NCBI GenBank assembly: GCA_023433985.1
Contig: JAEYTN010000079.1
Location: 1-7,249 of the forward strand
Source: Pseudomonadota bacterium
GTDB taxonomy: Bacteria; Pseudomonadota; Alphaproteobacteria; Rhizobiales; Devosiaceae
DNA: 7,249 nucleotides
Direction: 5' to 3'
A model generated the notes under the pieces. That model was not told where the DNA came from. It did not search any database and saw nothing but the letters and a program-made list of their open reading frames with translations. Below are positions 6,554 to 7,249 of this stretch, piece by piece. A program made the position numbers and the translations under genes. Each line of letters starts with the position of its first letter. Positions within the stretch are counted from its first letter, which is position 1.

Positions 6554-6756
6554 TGGCCAAGCGCATGTCGAAGACACTGGCGGCCGAGATCGCCGAGCGC
6601 ACCCTCGCGATCGTGAACCCTCAGAACCGTCCGCTCACCCTTAACGCCGCCCTGCAGCGCCACGGCTTCACGATCGTCGCAACCCCGAGGCCGGAGCAAC
6701 TGAGTGACCGCTCCGCCATCGTCAACTGGTTGCTCTCAACCTACGCCGAAGTCTAG
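6553..6756 (+). CDS. Hypothetical 67-aa protein coupled to dld
   Basis: Not recognised. The gene is supported by its one-base overlap with the dld stop (TGATG at 6551-6555) and by AAGGA nine bases upstream (6539-6543). The protein has a basic N-terminus (MAKRMSKT), an amphipathic helix-like stretch (LAAEIAERTLAI) and a second part starting NRPLTLNAALQRHGF, ending WLLSTYAEV. It has no membrane segment, signal peptide or cysteines, so it is probably soluble and cytoplasmic. The mix of short helices could suit a small adaptor or a compact helical fold, but no function is claimed. Being coupled to dld, it could act on that enzyme. Its stop TAG lies within the same four bases as the stop of the convergent acetyltransferase gene. 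Confidence 0.7.
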   Translation: MAKRMSKTLAAEIAERTLAIVNPQNRPLTLNAALQRHGFTIVATPRPEQLSDRSAIVNWLLSTYAEV

Positions 6757-7249
6757 GCCCATTCCGGCCGGATCAGGCACTCGCTCCCGATCGGCACGAA
6801 GCCGTGGCCGAGAAAGGCCCGCAGCGACCGAGCATTGCCCGGCGACACGGCCGCGAACAGCAGTTCGCCCTCGGGTACCAGCCCGATTGCCTCGCCGATC
6901 AGCGCCGTGCCGAGGCCGCGGTCATGTGCGCTCGCCTCGACACTCATCTCCCGCCGCCCGGCCAGCCCGGCACCGATCGTCACGATCCCGCGCTCGTCGC
7001 CATGGACCACTACGTCCGAGCGATACTGCCGCGCATACCTTACGCGCGGGTGGTCGTCGAAATCCGTCCGCGCCGGCAACGTCGAGCCACCGGTGCCGCG
7101 CCGCACAAGCATCACGTCGATTACTCCCACGAAGCCCTCGGGCCCAGCCAGCCAGCGCAGGAAATCCGGCGACATGGATTTGCCGAAGCCGTCCGGGCCC
7201 TGAGCCATCACGTCGTCCGCCGGTCGCGCCGTTGCCACCACCGCGTGCC
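6753..7249 (-). CDS. GNAT-family N-acetyltransferase, 5' end cut by window edge
   Basis: A GCN5-related acetyltransferase, which would transfer the acetyl group of acetyl-CoA to an amine on an unknown substrate. Near the C-terminus is the acetyl-CoA pyrophosphate loop, HDRGLGTALIGEAI. LFAAVSPGNARSLRAFLGHGFVPIGSE follows in broken form: a beta strand, then the NARSLRAFL helix and the closing GHGFVPIG strand typical of motif B. The region before it, with GPDGFGKSMSPDFLRWLAG, belongs to a longer N-terminal part. A GTG at 7241 gives 162 aa, but the frame stays open to 7249 with no clear ribosome site. The true start is therefore probably outside the window. It converges on the 67-aa gene, and the stops overlap in CTAG at 6753-6756. 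It reads from its own promoter off the window, so no functional link to dld is implied. Confidence 0.85.
   Translation of the reverse strand, partial: HAVVATARPADDVMAQGPDGFGKSMSPDFLRWLAGPEGFVGVIDVMLVRRGTGGSTLPARTDFDDHPRVRYARQYRSDVVVHGDERGIVTIGAGLAGRREMSVEASAHDRGLGTALIGEAIGLVPEGELLFAAVSPGNARSLRAFLGHGFVPIGSECLIRPEWA

Overview
The window is a high-GC chromosomal segment. Its proteins look alphaproteobacterial, most likely Hyphomicrobiales (a Devosia/Rhizobium-type genome). That lineage call is by eye from protein style and gene content, with no marker gene to confirm it. Genes are tightly packed with 1-5 nt junctions, and the GC-rich codon use produces many long antisense shadow reading frames.

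Left part (1-1202, minus strand): the end of a branched-chain amino acid/amide-type ABC import operon. A permease of the LivM family is followed 4 nt later by its ATPase of the LivG family, which runs off the left edge just after the H-loop. The permease lacks its N-terminal half: homology stops at about 1202, and only 12 unrelated codons lie before an in-frame stop.

Joint (about 1190-1205): immediately on the other side, on the plus strand, lies the C-terminal end of what looks like a short-chain fatty acyl regulator of the ScfR/RamB type (DUF2083-like Cys motif), without its own N-terminal part. Two divergent genes are therefore both beheaded at the same point. This indicates a deletion or a chimeric join, and a perfect 10-bp palindrome sits on it.

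Central part (1478-4760, plus strand): a three-gene signalling operon. It encodes a stand-alone receiver protein (124 aa, TTG start behind a perfect AGGAGG), a 71-aa two-helix membrane protein, and an 895-aa sensor kinase whose N-terminal half is an SLC5 (sodium/solute symporter) transporter. The kinase continues with a STAC-like linker, a coiled coil, a HisKA domain and an HATPase domain. The architecture resembles CbrA/CrbS, but the response regulator has no DNA-binding output domain.

Right part (4850-7249): a quinone-linked D-lactate dehydrogenase of the E. coli Dld type, translationally coupled to an unknown 67-aa protein. A convergent GNAT acetyltransferase gene then runs off the right edge. 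The two convergent genes share a CTAG in which their stop codons overlap.

Together, the fatty-acyl regulator remnant, the symporter-type kinase and the D-lactate dehydrogenase suggest a locus concerned with small carboxylic acids (acetate, lactate, propionate). The ligand is an inference. No RNA genes, insertion sequences, CRISPR arrays or convincing terminators were seen, and no stretch over 300 bases is without a gene.
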